From positions 3,534,001 to 3,598,000 of the forward strand of contig NZ_CP045643.1 in the NCBI RefSeq assembly GCF_009498275.1: DNA of 64,000 nt. Reading direction: 5' to 3'. The notes below the pieces were generated by a model. That model made no database searches, had not been told where the DNA came from, and was given only the letters and a program-made list of their open reading frames with translations. The stretch is from Streptomyces fagopyri (GTDB lineage: Bacteria; Actinomycetota; Actinomycetes; Streptomycetales; Streptomycetaceae). Below are positions 1 through 8,135 of the stretch, in pieces. The number at the start of each line of letters is the position of its first letter. The first letter of the stretch is position 1. A program made the position numbers and the translations under genes.

Positions 1-1
1 C

Positions 2-2266
2 ACGCCCGAGCAGCTCACCGACGCCCCGCAGGCCCTCGTCGTCGTCCCGACGCGCGAGCTGTGCACCCAGGTGACGAACGACCTGCTCACCGCGGGCAAG
101 GTCCGCAACGTCCGCGTGCTCGCCATCTACGGCGGCCGGGCGTACGAGCCCCAGGTGGAGGCCCTCAAGAAGGGCGTCGACGTCATCGTCGGCACCCCGG
201 GCCGTCTGCTGGACCTCGCGGGCCAGAAGAAGCTCGACCTCAAGCACATCAGGGCCCTCGTCCTCGACGAGGCCGACGAGATGCTCGACCTGGGCTTCCT
301 GCCCGACGTCGAGAAGATCATGAACATGCTGCCGGCCCGCCGCCAGACCATGCTGTTCTCGGCGACCATGCCGGGCGCGGTCATCGGCCTCGCGCGCCGC
401 TACATGTCGCAGCCCACGCACATCCGCGCCTCCGAGCCGGACGACTCGGGTGCGACGGTCCGCAACACCGCGCAGTTCATCTACCGCGCGCACAACATGG
501 ACAAGCCCGAGCTGGTCGCGCGCATACTGCAGGCCGACGGCCGCGGTCTCGCGATGGTCTTCTGCCGCACCAAGCGGACAGCCGCCGACCTCGCCGACCA
601 GCTCCAGCAGCGCGGCTTCGCCTCCGGCGCGGTCCACGGCGACCTCGGCCAGGGCGCCCGCGAGCAGGCGCTGCGCGCCTTCCGCAACGGCAAGGTCGAC
701 GTCCTCGTCTGCACCGACGTCGCCGCCCGCGGCATCGACGTCGAGGGCGTCACCCACGTCATCAACTACCAGTCCCCCGAGGACGAGAAGACGTACCTGC
801 ACCGCATCGGCCGGACCGGCCGCGCGGGTGCCAAGGGCATCGCCATCACCCTCGTCGACTGGGACGACATCCCGCGCTGGCAGCTCATCAACAAGGCGCT
901 GGACCTCGGCTTCGGCAACCCGCCGGAGACGTACTCCACGTCCCCGCACCTCTTCGAGGAACTCAGCATCCCGGCCGGCACCAAGGGTGTCCTGCCGCGC
1001 TCCGAGCGCACCCGCGCCGGGCTCTCGGCCGAGGCGGTCGAGGACCTCGGCGAGACCGGCGGCCGCGGTCCGCGCGGCCGCGGTGGCCGTGCCGCGGCGC
1101 CCGTCGTCGAGCGCGAGAAGGAGCGGGAGCGTTCCGAACGCGGCCCGCGCCGTCGCCGCCGTACGCGCAACGGCACGCCGCTGGACGAGACCTCCGGCAC
1201 CGTCACGCCGACGGCATCACCGTCGCAGGCTCCGGCCGAGCCCGCCGCCGCGGAGGCCACCGAGTCCCGTACGCCGCGCCGCCGTCGCCGTACGCGCGCC
1301 GGTGGATCGTCCGAGCCGGTGGCGGTCGCCACGGAGACGGTCGAGCCGTCGGCCGCGCCCGAGGCCGCGGAGAGCGCGGTCGCGACGGCCGAGGGCGTGG
1401 AAGCGACGGCCGCCAAGCCGCGCCGCCGCACCCGCAGGACGACACAGGCCCCGGCCGAGACCGTCACGGTCGTCGCGGAGCCCGTCGTGGTCGCGGAGAC
1501 CGTCGCCGCGGCGCCCGCCGAGGCTGTCGCGGAGGCTCCGGCCGCCAAGCCGCGCCGCCGCACCCGCAAGGCCGCGGAGGCCGTCGAGGCCGTCCTCGAC
1601 ACGGTCGAGGGCACGCCCGAGGTCACCGAGTCCAAGCCGCGCCGCACCCGCGCCAAGGCCACCACGGCGGCAACTCCCGCCGTGGACAGCGCCGTTGACA
1701 CCGCGGAGGTCGCGGAGACCAAGCCCCGTCGCCGTACCCGCAAGGCCGCCGCGGCGAGTGTCGAGGCGGACAGCGCGCCCCTGACGCCCGCCGTCGAGGA
1801 GCCGGAGGCGGCGCCCCGCCGCCGCACCCGAAAGGCCGCCGAAGCCGCGGTCGACACGGCGGAGGGCGTCGCCGCGGCGCCGGCCGCCAAGCCCCGCCGT
1901 ACCCGCAAGGCCGCGGTGGCCACGGCCGAGGCACCCGCCGAGGTGGTGGCCGACGCCGCGGAGCCGAAGCCGCGCCGTACGCGCGCCAAGGCGACCACCA
2001 AGGCGACGCCCGAGGTGGCCACCGAGGTGACCGCGGACACCGCCGAGGCACCCGTCACGCCCCGCCGCCGGACCCGTAAGGCCGCCGCGGCGAGCGTCGA
2101 GGCGACCATCCCCGCTCAGACGGCCGCCGCCGAGGAGCCGGAGGCGACGCCCCGCCGCCGCACCCGCAAGGCGGCGGAGCCCGCGGTGGTGGCACCGGAG
2201 ACGGACGAGGCCAAGCCGCGCCGCCGTACCCGCAAGGCCGCCGTCGCGGAGCCCGCGGAGAGCTGA
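2..2266 (+). CDS. DEAD-box ATP-dependent RNA helicase, 5' end outside the window
   Basis: ATP-dependent RNA unwinding, presumably in rRNA, mRNA or cold-shock RNA metabolism in the cytoplasm. The reading frame is open from base 2; the part with the Q motif and Walker A (motif I) lies upstream of the window. Visible in order: PTREL (motif Ia, visible residues 16-20), GTPGR, DEAD (about 89-92), SAT (about 120-122), a helicase C domain with TDVAARGID and HRIGRTGR (about 267-274). From roughly residue 350 to the end the protein is a long disordered basic tail with about twelve PRRRTRKAA-like blocks separated by acidic/Ala-rich spacers; this is much longer than the C-terminus of ordinary DEAD-box proteins. 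A strong hairpin follows the stop. Helicase identity is certain; the RNA target is unknown. Confidence 0.95.
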   Translation, partial: TPEQLTDAPQALVVVPTRELCTQVTNDLLTAGKVRNVRVLAIYGGRAYEPQVEALKKGVDVIVGTPGRLLDLAGQKKLDLKHIRALVLDEADEMLDLGFLPDVEKIMNMLPARRQTMLFSATMPGAVIGLARRYMSQPTHIRASEPDDSGATVRNTAQFIYRAHNMDKPELVARILQADGRGLAMVFCRTKRTAADLADQLQQRGFASGAVHGDLGQGAREQALRAFRNGKVDVLVCTDVAARGIDVEGVTHVINYQSPEDEKTYLHRIGRTGRAGAKGIAITLVDWDDIPRWQLINKALDLGFGNPPETYSTSPHLFEELSIPAGTKGVLPRSERTRAGLSAEAVEDLGETGGRGPRGRGGRAAAPVVEREKERERSERGPRRRRRTRNGTPLDETSGTVTPTASPSQAPAEPAAAEATESRTPRRRRRTRAGGSSEPVAVATETVEPSAAPEAAESAVATAEGVEATAAKPRRRTRRTTQAPAETVTVVAEPVVVAETVAAAPAEAVAEAPAAKPRRRTRKAAEAVEAVLDTVEGTPEVTESKPRRTRAKATTAATPAVDSAVDTAEVAETKPRRRTRKAAAASVEADSAPLTPAVEEPEAAPRRRTRKAAEAAVDTAEGVAAAPAAKPRRTRKAAVATAEAPAEVVADAAEPKPRRTRAKATTKATPEVATEVTADTAEAPVTPRRRTRKAAAASVEATIPAQTAAAEEPEATPRRRTRKAAEPAVVAPETDEAKPRRRTRKAAVAEPAES

Positions 2267-2274
2267 CGCACAGC

Positions 2275-2316
2275 CCGATGGCCCGGTCCCCCGCTCCCGG
2301 GGGGCCGGGCCATCGG
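2275..2316 (+). terminator. Rho-independent-like terminator after the helicase gene
   Basis: A 12-bp perfect outer stem (CCGATGGCCCGG / CCGGGCCATCGG) with an inner C-run/G-run stem, starting 8 nt after the helicase stop codon. It lacks a long T tract, which is common for Streptomyces terminators. Confidence 0.75.
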
Positions 2317-2473
2317 CGTTCCACCGCGCACGACCCCGCCCGGCGCCCCGCGCACCCCGACCCCCGCCCGGTCCGCACCGGCGATCGGACGCCCCGGGCA
2401 GACGGACGGGGCCGGCAACCCGAACAGACGCCCCGGACCGTGGACCGGGAATCCCCCCGATACCCTCGGACCC

Positions 2474-3340
2474 ATGAGCCGTCCCCCCTCCTTCACCCCG
2501 CCGGCCGGAGCGCGCGCGTACCGGTTGGGCACCGCGCGCGGCGAGTTCGCGGTGATCGAGGCCGGCACCGCCCTACGGGGAACCGCGTTGCTCCTGCCGG
2601 GTTTCACCGGGAGCAAGGAGGACTTCATCGCGCTGCACGAACCGCTGGCGGCACGCGGGTACCGGACCGTCGCCGTCGACGGACGCGGGCAGTACGAGAG
2701 CGAGGGGCCCGAGCGCGACGAAACGCCTTACGCGCAGGACGAGTTGGCGCGCGACGTGCTCGCACAGACCGCGGCCCTCGGGACGCCCGTGCACCTGGTC
2801 GGCCACTCTCTCGGCGGACAGGTCTCCCGGGCCGCCGTCCTCCTCGACCCGGCCCCTTTCGCCTCCCTCACCCTGATGGCCTCGGGCCCCGCCCAGATCT
2901 CCGTCTCCCAGCAGCAGCGCGTCAAGCTGCTCCGGGACGCGCTCGCCGTGATGGACATGGGCCAGGTGTGGGACGCGATCCAGGCGATGGAGCCGCCGGA
3001 GGAGACCGAGACCGGAGAGCTCGACGCCGGTCTGGACGACCGCGCCGACCTGCGGCGCCGCTGGCTGGCCACCAGCCCCGCCCAGCTGATCGCGACGGGC
3101 CGTCAGCTCTGCACCGAGCCCGACCGCGTCGCCGAGCTGGCCGCCGTACGGCTGCCGAAGCACGTCCTGTCCGGCTCGCAGGACGACACCTGGCCGGTGG
3201 ACCTGCTGGACGACATGGCCGTACGTCTCGACGCCCGGCGTACGGTCGTACAGGGCGCCGAGCACTCCCCCAACACGGACCAGCCCCTGCCGACCGCCCG
3301 CGCCCTCGCCGACTTCTGGGACGACACCGCCATCGCGTGA
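2474..3340 (+). CDS. Alpha/beta-fold hydrolase
   Basis: A 288-residue single-domain alpha/beta hydrolase, predicted cytoplasmic. The nucleophile elbow is GHSLGG (Ser112), the oxyanion region is LPGFTGSKE (about 41-49), the likely acid is in the SGSQDD stretch (about 235) and the likely catalytic His is in GAEHS (about 264). The substrate cannot be told from the sequence; esterase, lipase-like and haloperoxidase-like members share this pattern. There is no Shine-Dalgarno sequence before the ATG, but a -10-like TACCCT (2461-2466) ends 7 nt upstream, so the mRNA is probably leaderless. It is convergent with the NYN gene that follows. Confidence 0.88.
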   Translation: MSRPPSFTPPAGARAYRLGTARGEFAVIEAGTALRGTALLLPGFTGSKEDFIALHEPLAARGYRTVAVDGRGQYESEGPERDETPYAQDELARDVLAQTAALGTPVHLVGHSLGGQVSRAAVLLDPAPFASLTLMASGPAQISVSQQQRVKLLRDALAVMDMGQVWDAIQAMEPPEETETGELDAGLDDRADLRRRWLATSPAQLIATGRQLCTEPDRVAELAAVRLPKHVLSGSQDDTWPVDLLDDMAVRLDARRTVVQGAEHSPNTDQPLPTARALADFWDDTAIA

Positions 3341-3447
3341 TTCGCGGCGCGTGCTCCGTACCGCGTGGCCCATAGCTCGTGATCCGGGCCCCGTGACGAA
3401 CGGATCCCCCGGCGGAGACCGGGGACGGGAAGCGCGGACCGGTCGGT

Positions 3448-4347
3448 TCAGTACTGCGCCTGCAGATGCTCCCAGAAGCCGTCCCGGAGCGCCCGGCGCA
3501 GATCCGCCTGGCCCCGCAGGGAGTACTGGAGCAGCCCCTCCGCCTCGACCAGCAGGTCCTGGTCGACCGAGCCGGGCAGATACGGATGGCCCGGCAGCAG
3601 GTCCACCAGCGCCTCACGCCCCCGCGCGGCCAGCCACTTCGCGGCGATCTGGGCGCCCACGAACCGCACGTCCTCGCGCGTGGGCCTGCTCGCCGCGCTC
3701 GCGTCGTACGTGGTCGCGGTGCGCCGGGACACGTAGGGCTTGAAGAAGTCGAGGTCGAAGGTGCGCTGACTGTCGACCTCCCAGAGCAGCGGCTCGGCCT
3801 GGTTGCGGCCCTCGGGCGCCTCGATGCCCCAGAGGTGGACCCGCGCCCCGTACCCCTGCGCGGCCTCGACCGCCGACACCAGGTCCTCGTCACCGCCGAG
3901 CAGGGCGGCGTCGCTGATGGCGCGGTGCCGGGCGAGGGACTCCAGGTCGGACCGGATGAGGGAGTCGACGCCCTTCTGCTGGTTGTTGGCGTTCAGGTTG
4001 CCCAACCGCACCTTGACGTCCGGGAGTTCGGCGATCGACTGCTGCTCCGCGGTGTGGATGCGGCGACGCGCGCCGTCGTACCAGTACACCCGCAGCAGCC
4101 TGCTGTCCGCGAAGATGGTGCGGGCCTTGTCGATGAGTGCCTCGATGAGGCCCTCGGCGTCGAGGTCGAAGGAGCGGCGGTCCTCGGTCCCGGCGACGAG
4201 CCGTCCTCCGGCCGCGTACAGGTATCCGGCGTCGACGAAGATCGCGTGGGTCGAGGGCGTCTTCGCCACCTCGGCGAGCATGCGCTGGAGCAGCTCGTTC
4301 GTGCGGTCGATGTGGGCGCCGAGCGCCGCGAGGTCGTCGTTCATCAC
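3448..4347 (-). CDS. NYN-domain protein (LabA/DUF88-like, PIN-fold nuclease-like)
   Basis: About 299 residues. The N-terminal half carries the NYN/PIN-like fold: IFVDAGYLYAAGG (about 36-48) with the first acidic residue, WYDGA, GVDSLIRSD and LGGDEDLVSAV with further conserved acidic residues that bind metal in this family. Members are predicted RNA-processing nucleases; no activity is proven by the sequence. A GTG and an ATG are adjacent at the 5' end (GTGATG), and the G-rich run upstream can serve as ribosome-binding site for either; the ATG at 4344 is equally likely. The C-terminal about 120 residues, with GYGARVHLWGIE and further helices, are conserved in actinobacterial homologues but have no function I recognise. 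Convergent with the hydrolase. Confidence 0.8.
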   Translation of the reverse strand: MMNDDLAALGAHIDRTNELLQRMLAEVAKTPSTHAIFVDAGYLYAAGGRLVAGTEDRRSFDLDAEGLIEALIDKARTIFADSRLLRVYWYDGARRRIHTAEQQSIAELPDVKVRLGNLNANNQQKGVDSLIRSDLESLARHRAISDAALLGGDEDLVSAVEAAQGYGARVHLWGIEAPEGRNQAEPLLWEVDSQRTFDLDFFKPYVSRRTATTYDASAASRPTREDVRFVGAQIAAKWLAARGREALVDLLPGHPYLPGSVDQDLLVEAEGLLQYSLRGQADLRRALRDGFWEHLQAQY

Positions 4348-4570
4348 CCCCCATTCTCCCGGCGGTCACGCTTCGAACACAACTGGTCCCGTTCAGTCTC
4401 CCTCACACTTCTTACCAGGCGGTAATTAGGTTCTCGAAAAATTTCGTTAGCGTAGGGAATGTTTGTAACACGCACACCGTTGAATACGAACGGAAGCGGG
4501 GAGAGTCTCAGGCCCCGCGCCACACCGAGTAGTTCTCCTCAGGAGGATGACCAGACGAAGGGAGAAGCCC

Positions 4571-4723
4571 ATGCGCTTCGAAATCATGCGACTCGACGAT
4601 GTCAACGGCACGCTCGTGGACAGCACCGTCGTTGACGCCGCCTCCGTCAACCGGATCGTTCAGCAGGCCGCCGCCATAGGGCAGCGACTGTGGATCCGCC
4701 CGGCCGATTCGTCCGCTTCATAA
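4571..4723 (+). CDS. Small conserved Streptomyces protein, 50 residues
   Basis: A 50-codon frame starting MRFEIMRLDDVNGT and ending RPADSSAS. It is preceded by an AAGGGAGAAG ribosome-binding site 5 nt before the ATG, by a comparatively AT-rich region (4420-4480) typical of a Streptomyces promoter, and is followed by a strong terminator. Codon third positions are mostly G/C. These signals make it a genuine short gene. No domain is recognisable; the sequence looks like a small soluble alpha/beta protein. I believe similar short proteins sit at this place in other Streptomyces, but I cannot check. Function unknown. Confidence 0.75.
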   Translation: MRFEIMRLDDVNGTLVDSTVVDAASVNRIVQQAAAIGQRLWIRPADSSAS

Positions 4724-4766
4724 CCCGCGGACGCCTCTCGGACGTCACCGACGTCTCAGACTTCAG

Positions 4767-4798
4767 AGCCCCGTACGGCGTCGTCGCCGTACGGGGCT
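4767..4798 (+). terminator. Terminator between convergent small gene and marC-family gene
   Basis: A perfect 14-bp stem (AGCCCCGTACGGCG / CGCCGTACGGGGCT) with a TCGT loop followed by TTG. It lies between two convergent genes and may work in both directions. Confidence 0.85.
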
Positions 4799-4833
4799 TT
4801 GCGTATACGAGAGCGCCTCGCGCCGAAGGCCGC

Positions 4834-5439
4834 TCAACCGCCCCGGACGACCTGCGTGACACCGTTGATGATCTGCTGGACGGCGATCGCCGACAGCATC
4901 ATGCCCGCGAGCCGGGTCACCAGCACCACGCCCCCGTCCTTGATGACGCGGATGATCAGCAGCGAGTAGCGCATGACCACCCACAGCACGATGTGGATGG
5001 CGAGGATGGCGGACCACACGGACACCTGCGTGGCGACGCTGTCCGCCTTCTGCACGGCCAGGATCACCGACACGATCGCGCCGGGGCCCGCGAGCAGCGG
5101 CATGCCGAGCGGTACGAGGGCGACGTTGACGTCCTTGGTCTGCTTCGGCTCGTCGGTCTTGCCGGTCAGCAGGTCGAGGGCGATCAGCAGGAGCAGCAGT
5201 CCGCCCGCGATCATCAGCGCGGGCACGGAGACGTGCAGGTAGTCCAGGATCTGGTGCCCGAGCAGCCCGAAGACCGCGATCACCCCGCCCGCCACGCAGA
5301 CGGCCTGGAACGCCATGCGCTTCTGCACCTTGGCGGGGCGTCCCGCGGTGAGCGCGAGGAAGATCGGGGTGATCCCGGGCGGATCCATGATCACGAAGAG
5401 GGTGAGGAAGAGGGAGCCGAAGACGGCGACGTCGAACAT
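4834..5439 (-). CDS. MarC family integral membrane protein
   Basis: A 201-residue protein with about six hydrophobic segments and the family signature near the N-terminus (LFVIMDPPGITPIF, about 14-27). MarC/UPF0056 proteins were once linked to multiple antibiotic resistance, a role later withdrawn; the real function is unknown. Length is typical (about 200). The start ATG has only a weak ribosome-binding site. It is followed on its own strand by the PHP gene upstream (same direction, about 146 bp apart), so the two may be co-transcribed. Confidence 0.85.
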   Translation of the reverse strand: MFDVAVFGSLFLTLFVIMDPPGITPIFLALTAGRPAKVQKRMAFQAVCVAGGVIAVFGLLGHQILDYLHVSVPALMIAGGLLLLLIALDLLTGKTDEPKQTKDVNVALVPLGMPLLAGPGAIVSVILAVQKADSVATQVSVWSAILAIHIVLWVVMRYSLLIIRVIKDGGVVLVTRLAGMMLSAIAVQQIINGVTQVVRGG

Positions 5440-5585
5440 GGGTCAGTGAGGCCTTGCGCAGGTGGGGGGAGCGGTACGCCGGGAAGCGCGGTCACCGCTG
5501 GGGAAGGGTGTTCCGTGGGGCGGAACGGGCACGCGGCCGGCGTCGCCGGGCGCGTGGGAGGGGGATCGGGGTGCGAGGGGCGGGG

Positions 5586-6443
5586 TCAGGCTCCGCCGGT
5601 TCCCGGCACCGGGAAGGCGCCGGTGGCCCGCCGGGTGATCTCCCCGTACACCTCGGGGTCGGTCGTGTACTCCCCGAGGACGCAGGTCTTGCGGCTGCCG
5701 TGGTAGTCGCTGGACCCCGTGGCGAGCAGCCCCAGTTCGGCCGCGAGGCCCCGCAGCCGGGCCCTGGTCGCCGGCTCGTGCTCCATGTGGTCCACCTCGA
5801 TGCCGTCGAGCCCCGCGGTGGCCAGCTCGGCGATGGCCGCCTCCGGCACCGTGCGGCCCCGCTTGGCGGCGGCCGGGTGCGCGAGGACGGTCACGCCGCC
5901 CGCGGCCTTGACCAGCCGGATCGCGTCGAAGGGGTTCGTCTCGTGCTTGGGTACGTAGACCCGGCCGCCGTCGGCGAGCCAGTCGCCGCCGAACGCCTCG
6001 GAGACGCTGCCCACGACCCCCAGCTCGACCAGGGCGGAGGCGACGTGCGGCCGTCCCACGGAGCCGTCGCCCGCGATGCGCGCGACCTGTTCCCAGGTGA
6101 CCGGCACGCCCAGCCCCTGGAGCTTGGCGACCATGCTCCGGGCCCGCGGCACCCGGTCGTCCCGGATCAGCTCGCGCTCGGCGAGCAGCTCGGGCTCCTC
6201 GGGGTCGAAGAGGTAGGCCAGCAGGTGCATGCTGACGCCGTCGAGACGGCAGGAGAGTTCGGCGCCGGCGACGAGGGTGAGCCCCTCGGGGAGGGCCGCG
6301 ACGGCCTCCGCGTGTCCCCGGGTGGTGTCGTGGTCGGTCAGCGCGACGACGTCCAGACCGGCGGCGGCCGCGTTGCGGACCAGCTCGGCCGGGGTGTCCG
6401 TACCGTCGGAGGCGGTGGAGTGGGCGTGCAGGTCGATGCGCAC
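5586..6443 (-). CDS. PHP-domain metal-dependent phosphoesterase (TrpH/RNase AM-like)
   Basis: About 285 residues. The PHP metal ligands are all visible: DLHAHST, LTDHDT, GAELSC, VLAHPA, GIEVDHMEH and GSSDYHG. Close relatives include E. coli TrpH (RNase AM, a 5'-3' exonuclease trimming RNA and hydrolysing 3',5'-bisphosphonucleotides); the substrate here is inferred only from the family. I start it at GTG 6443 (protein begins VRIDLHAH), because GGAG lies 8 nt upstream and the extra upstream residues (PSVPSPPGVR) are not conserved-looking; the frame stays open to an ATG at 6482. Confidence 0.88.
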   Translation of the reverse strand: MRIDLHAHSTASDGTDTPAELVRNAAAAGLDVVALTDHDTTRGHAEAVAALPEGLTLVAGAELSCRLDGVSMHLLAYLFDPEEPELLAERELIRDDRVPRARSMVAKLQGLGVPVTWEQVARIAGDGSVGRPHVASALVELGVVGSVSEAFGGDWLADGGRVYVPKHETNPFDAIRLVKAAGGVTVLAHPAAAKRGRTVPEAAIAELATAGLDGIEVDHMEHEPATRARLRGLAAELGLLATGSSDYHGSRKTCVLGEYTTDPEVYGEITRRATGAFPVPGTGGA

Positions 6444-6989
6444 TACGCGGACTCCAGGAGGTGACGGCACGGAAGGGGACACCCAAGGATAACGGGGTTC
6501 CGGAGCACCCCTGTCACACCTGAAACACCGGTGCGCCCCCTACGAAGGGTCTTGTGCGGCTCGGGCACCTCCCGGGCTCCCGGAGCGCGACCGGGCCCCC
6601 CGGCGGGCCACTGGGGCTGCGCCCCGGCCCCCCGCTTCGGCCTGAACGGCCTCGTCACCGAGCGCCGGACGGGCTGGAGAGGCGCGCCCACGCCAAGAGG
6701 TGACCCTGGCCGAACGCGCGGGTCCGCACCGCACGGAAGGATCCGGCCCGCACCGGAAAGCCGACGCCCTGTCCCGGACAGCCCGGCCCGTCCGGCGCTC
6801 GATGACGAGCCCTTCGGGCGAAACAGGGGGTCCAGCGGGTGCGGCACCTCGGCACCACACACCGCACCAGCCGCACCGGACAGAGCAAAGACGCGGGTCC
6901 GCGCCCCTGCACACGAGCCCGCGCCGGGGGCCTCCGACCGCCCCGCCGCGTCGCCCGGCACCGTCCCCTCCCCCCGTCCCGGCGGAGCG
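6444..6989. repeat. Gene-free region with an inverted pair of Streptomyces-type intergenic repeats
   Basis: About 545 bp without a credible gene. It holds the element GAGCGCCGGACGGGCT (6659-6674) and its inverted copy near 6785-6800 (GGCCCGTCCGGCGCTC) followed by GATGACGAGCCCTTCGGGCG. A related element occurs at about 63857-63895. The pattern (a 'cgtcctcaagcgccggacggg' type motif) is a common dispersed intergenic repeat in Streptomyces genomes. The rest is G/C-rich low-complexity sequence. A promoter for the PHP gene must lie at its left end. Confidence 0.6.
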
Positions 6990-7631
6990 CTACGGCTCCA
7001 GGATGCGCGGGGACAGTGCCCCGCAGGGCAGCAGGTCCACTTCCGCCCCGGCGTCCCGCAGGTCGGTCAGCACCAGCTCGTCGTACATCAGCAGCCCGGA
7101 CTGCTCGGGCCATACCACGGCCCACAGCCACAGCCCGAGGGCCTCGCCCGCGAAGACGGCCCGGTCGTCGGGAGCGCCGGCCACATGCCACAGCGGGGTG
7201 GGCCGGCCGGCCGCGAGGACCTTGGCCTGCGGGGGTTTCTCGACACTCATGTAGGGCCCGGGGTCGGGGCCGTCGATACCGGCGTAACGCGCGCCGAGGC
7301 CGACGCCGAGCTCCTCGGCGACCAGGATGAGTTCCCCGATGCCGCCGAGCGGTCCCGGGCCCGAGCAGGCCACCATGGTCGCGCGCCCGCCGCTGCGGTC
7401 GTCGCCCGCGAAGCCGGCACCGGTGAACAGCCATCCGACCGGCAGCGGCCACGGCATCCACACCGGTACCCGGGCACGGTGCACCACGACACCGAGGGCC
7501 TCGACGCTGGGCGGGATCACGGGCTGCAGTGGATGCACGTTCCCGTGCACGTCGCACTGCCAGGAATCGGCAAAAAGGCCGGGAGCCCTGACCCGGCCAC
7601 CACACTTCGGGCAACTGGGTTCGCCCCTCAT
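6990..7631 (-). CDS. Conserved actinobacterial protein with N-terminal zinc ribbon (DUF6758-like)
   Basis: 213 residues. The N-terminus has a likely zinc site CPKCGG (7-12) with a second pair at C26 and H29 (WQCDVHG), followed by a Trp/Pro/Gly-rich domain (VWMPWPLPVGWLFTGAGFAGDD) and LWLWAVVWPEQSG near the C-terminal third. I think this is the family now called DUF6758, but this is recollection. No signal peptide or membrane segment is certain. Function unknown. The start ATG at 7631 is the only reasonable one because the zinc site begins at residue 7. Confidence 0.78.
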   Translation of the reverse strand: MRGEPSCPKCGGRVRAPGLFADSWQCDVHGNVHPLQPVIPPSVEALGVVVHRARVPVWMPWPLPVGWLFTGAGFAGDDRSGGRATMVACSGPGPLGGIGELILVAEELGVGLGARYAGIDGPDPGPYMSVEKPPQAKVLAAGRPTPLWHVAGAPDDRAVFAGEALGLWLWAVVWPEQSGLLMYDELVLTDLRDAGAEVDLLPCGALSPRILEP

Positions 7632-7727
7632 AGAGCCCCACGGTCCTCCCCGTCTTTCGCCGCGTCAAGGACGATCACCCGTCCGGAGCGCGCCGTCACC
7701 GCGAGGAACTAAATGTAACTTACAGTA

Positions 7728-7741
7728 ATTAGCTCAGCTAA
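7728..7741. promoter_or_regulatory. MarR-type palindromic operator candidate in an AT-rich promoter patch
   Basis: TTAGCT-C-AGCTAA is a perfect inverted repeat inside the AT-rich stretch 7710-7745, directly before the remnant MFS-like gene. Such TTAGCTNAGCTAA-like sites are typical of MarR-family regulators next to MFS efflux genes. No regulator gene remains beside it. Confidence 0.5.
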
Positions 7742-7749
7742 CTTGTTAT

Positions 7750-8107
7750 GTGCAGGCGACAACGACCCCTCCGGGACAGCCGGAGGAGCGAACTCGACCC
7801 GCGGCCCAGGAGGCCCCACCGGAAGGCGACGTCGACGCCGAACGGGCGCTCGGCGTGTCGGACGCGCCGCGCCCGCCGGCGAGCGCCGGATACAACGCCG
7901 TGCGCTGGTTCGCGGTGGCCGCGGCACCCCTCTTCGCCCCGAAGGCCGAGGAGTGGAGCTCTCCTCGTATCCCGTTCGTGGTCGCGGCGGTCACCGCTCC
8001 GGCCGGCGCCGCGGTGGTCCACGTACGGCGGCACGCGCACGCACGAGGCCGCCGGGCTCAAGCCGCGGCACGCCGCCGAGGACAGCGTCACGGTTTTTGC
8101 CAACTGA
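7750..8107 (+). pseudogene. Decayed MFS efflux transporter gene (N-terminal tag joined to C-terminal end, frameshifted)
   Basis: The first frame (from ATG 7750) reads a polar leader (MQATTTPPGQPEERT) and then LGVSDAPRPPASAGYNAVRWF...AEEWSSPRIPFVVAAVTAPAGAAVVHVRR, which looks like the last two transmembrane helices of a DHA1-type MFS transporter. At about 8020 the plausible continuation moves to the +2 frame (THEAAGLKPRHAAEDSVTVFAN, stop at 8107), a natural MFS C-terminal tail. A full transporter has about 400 residues, so about 1 kb of the middle is missing and a frameshift follows. Inference from pattern only; the alternative is a meaningless GC-rich frame. It follows an intact MarR-like operator. 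Confidence 0.45.
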
Positions 8108-8135
8108 AGATTTCCGGCCAGGAACTGACGTGAAC

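Noticed and set aside
766-2109. 447-codon minus-strand frame opposite the helicase tail
   Set aside because: Mirror of the repetitive basic tail; Val/Ala/Arg-rich with no domain.
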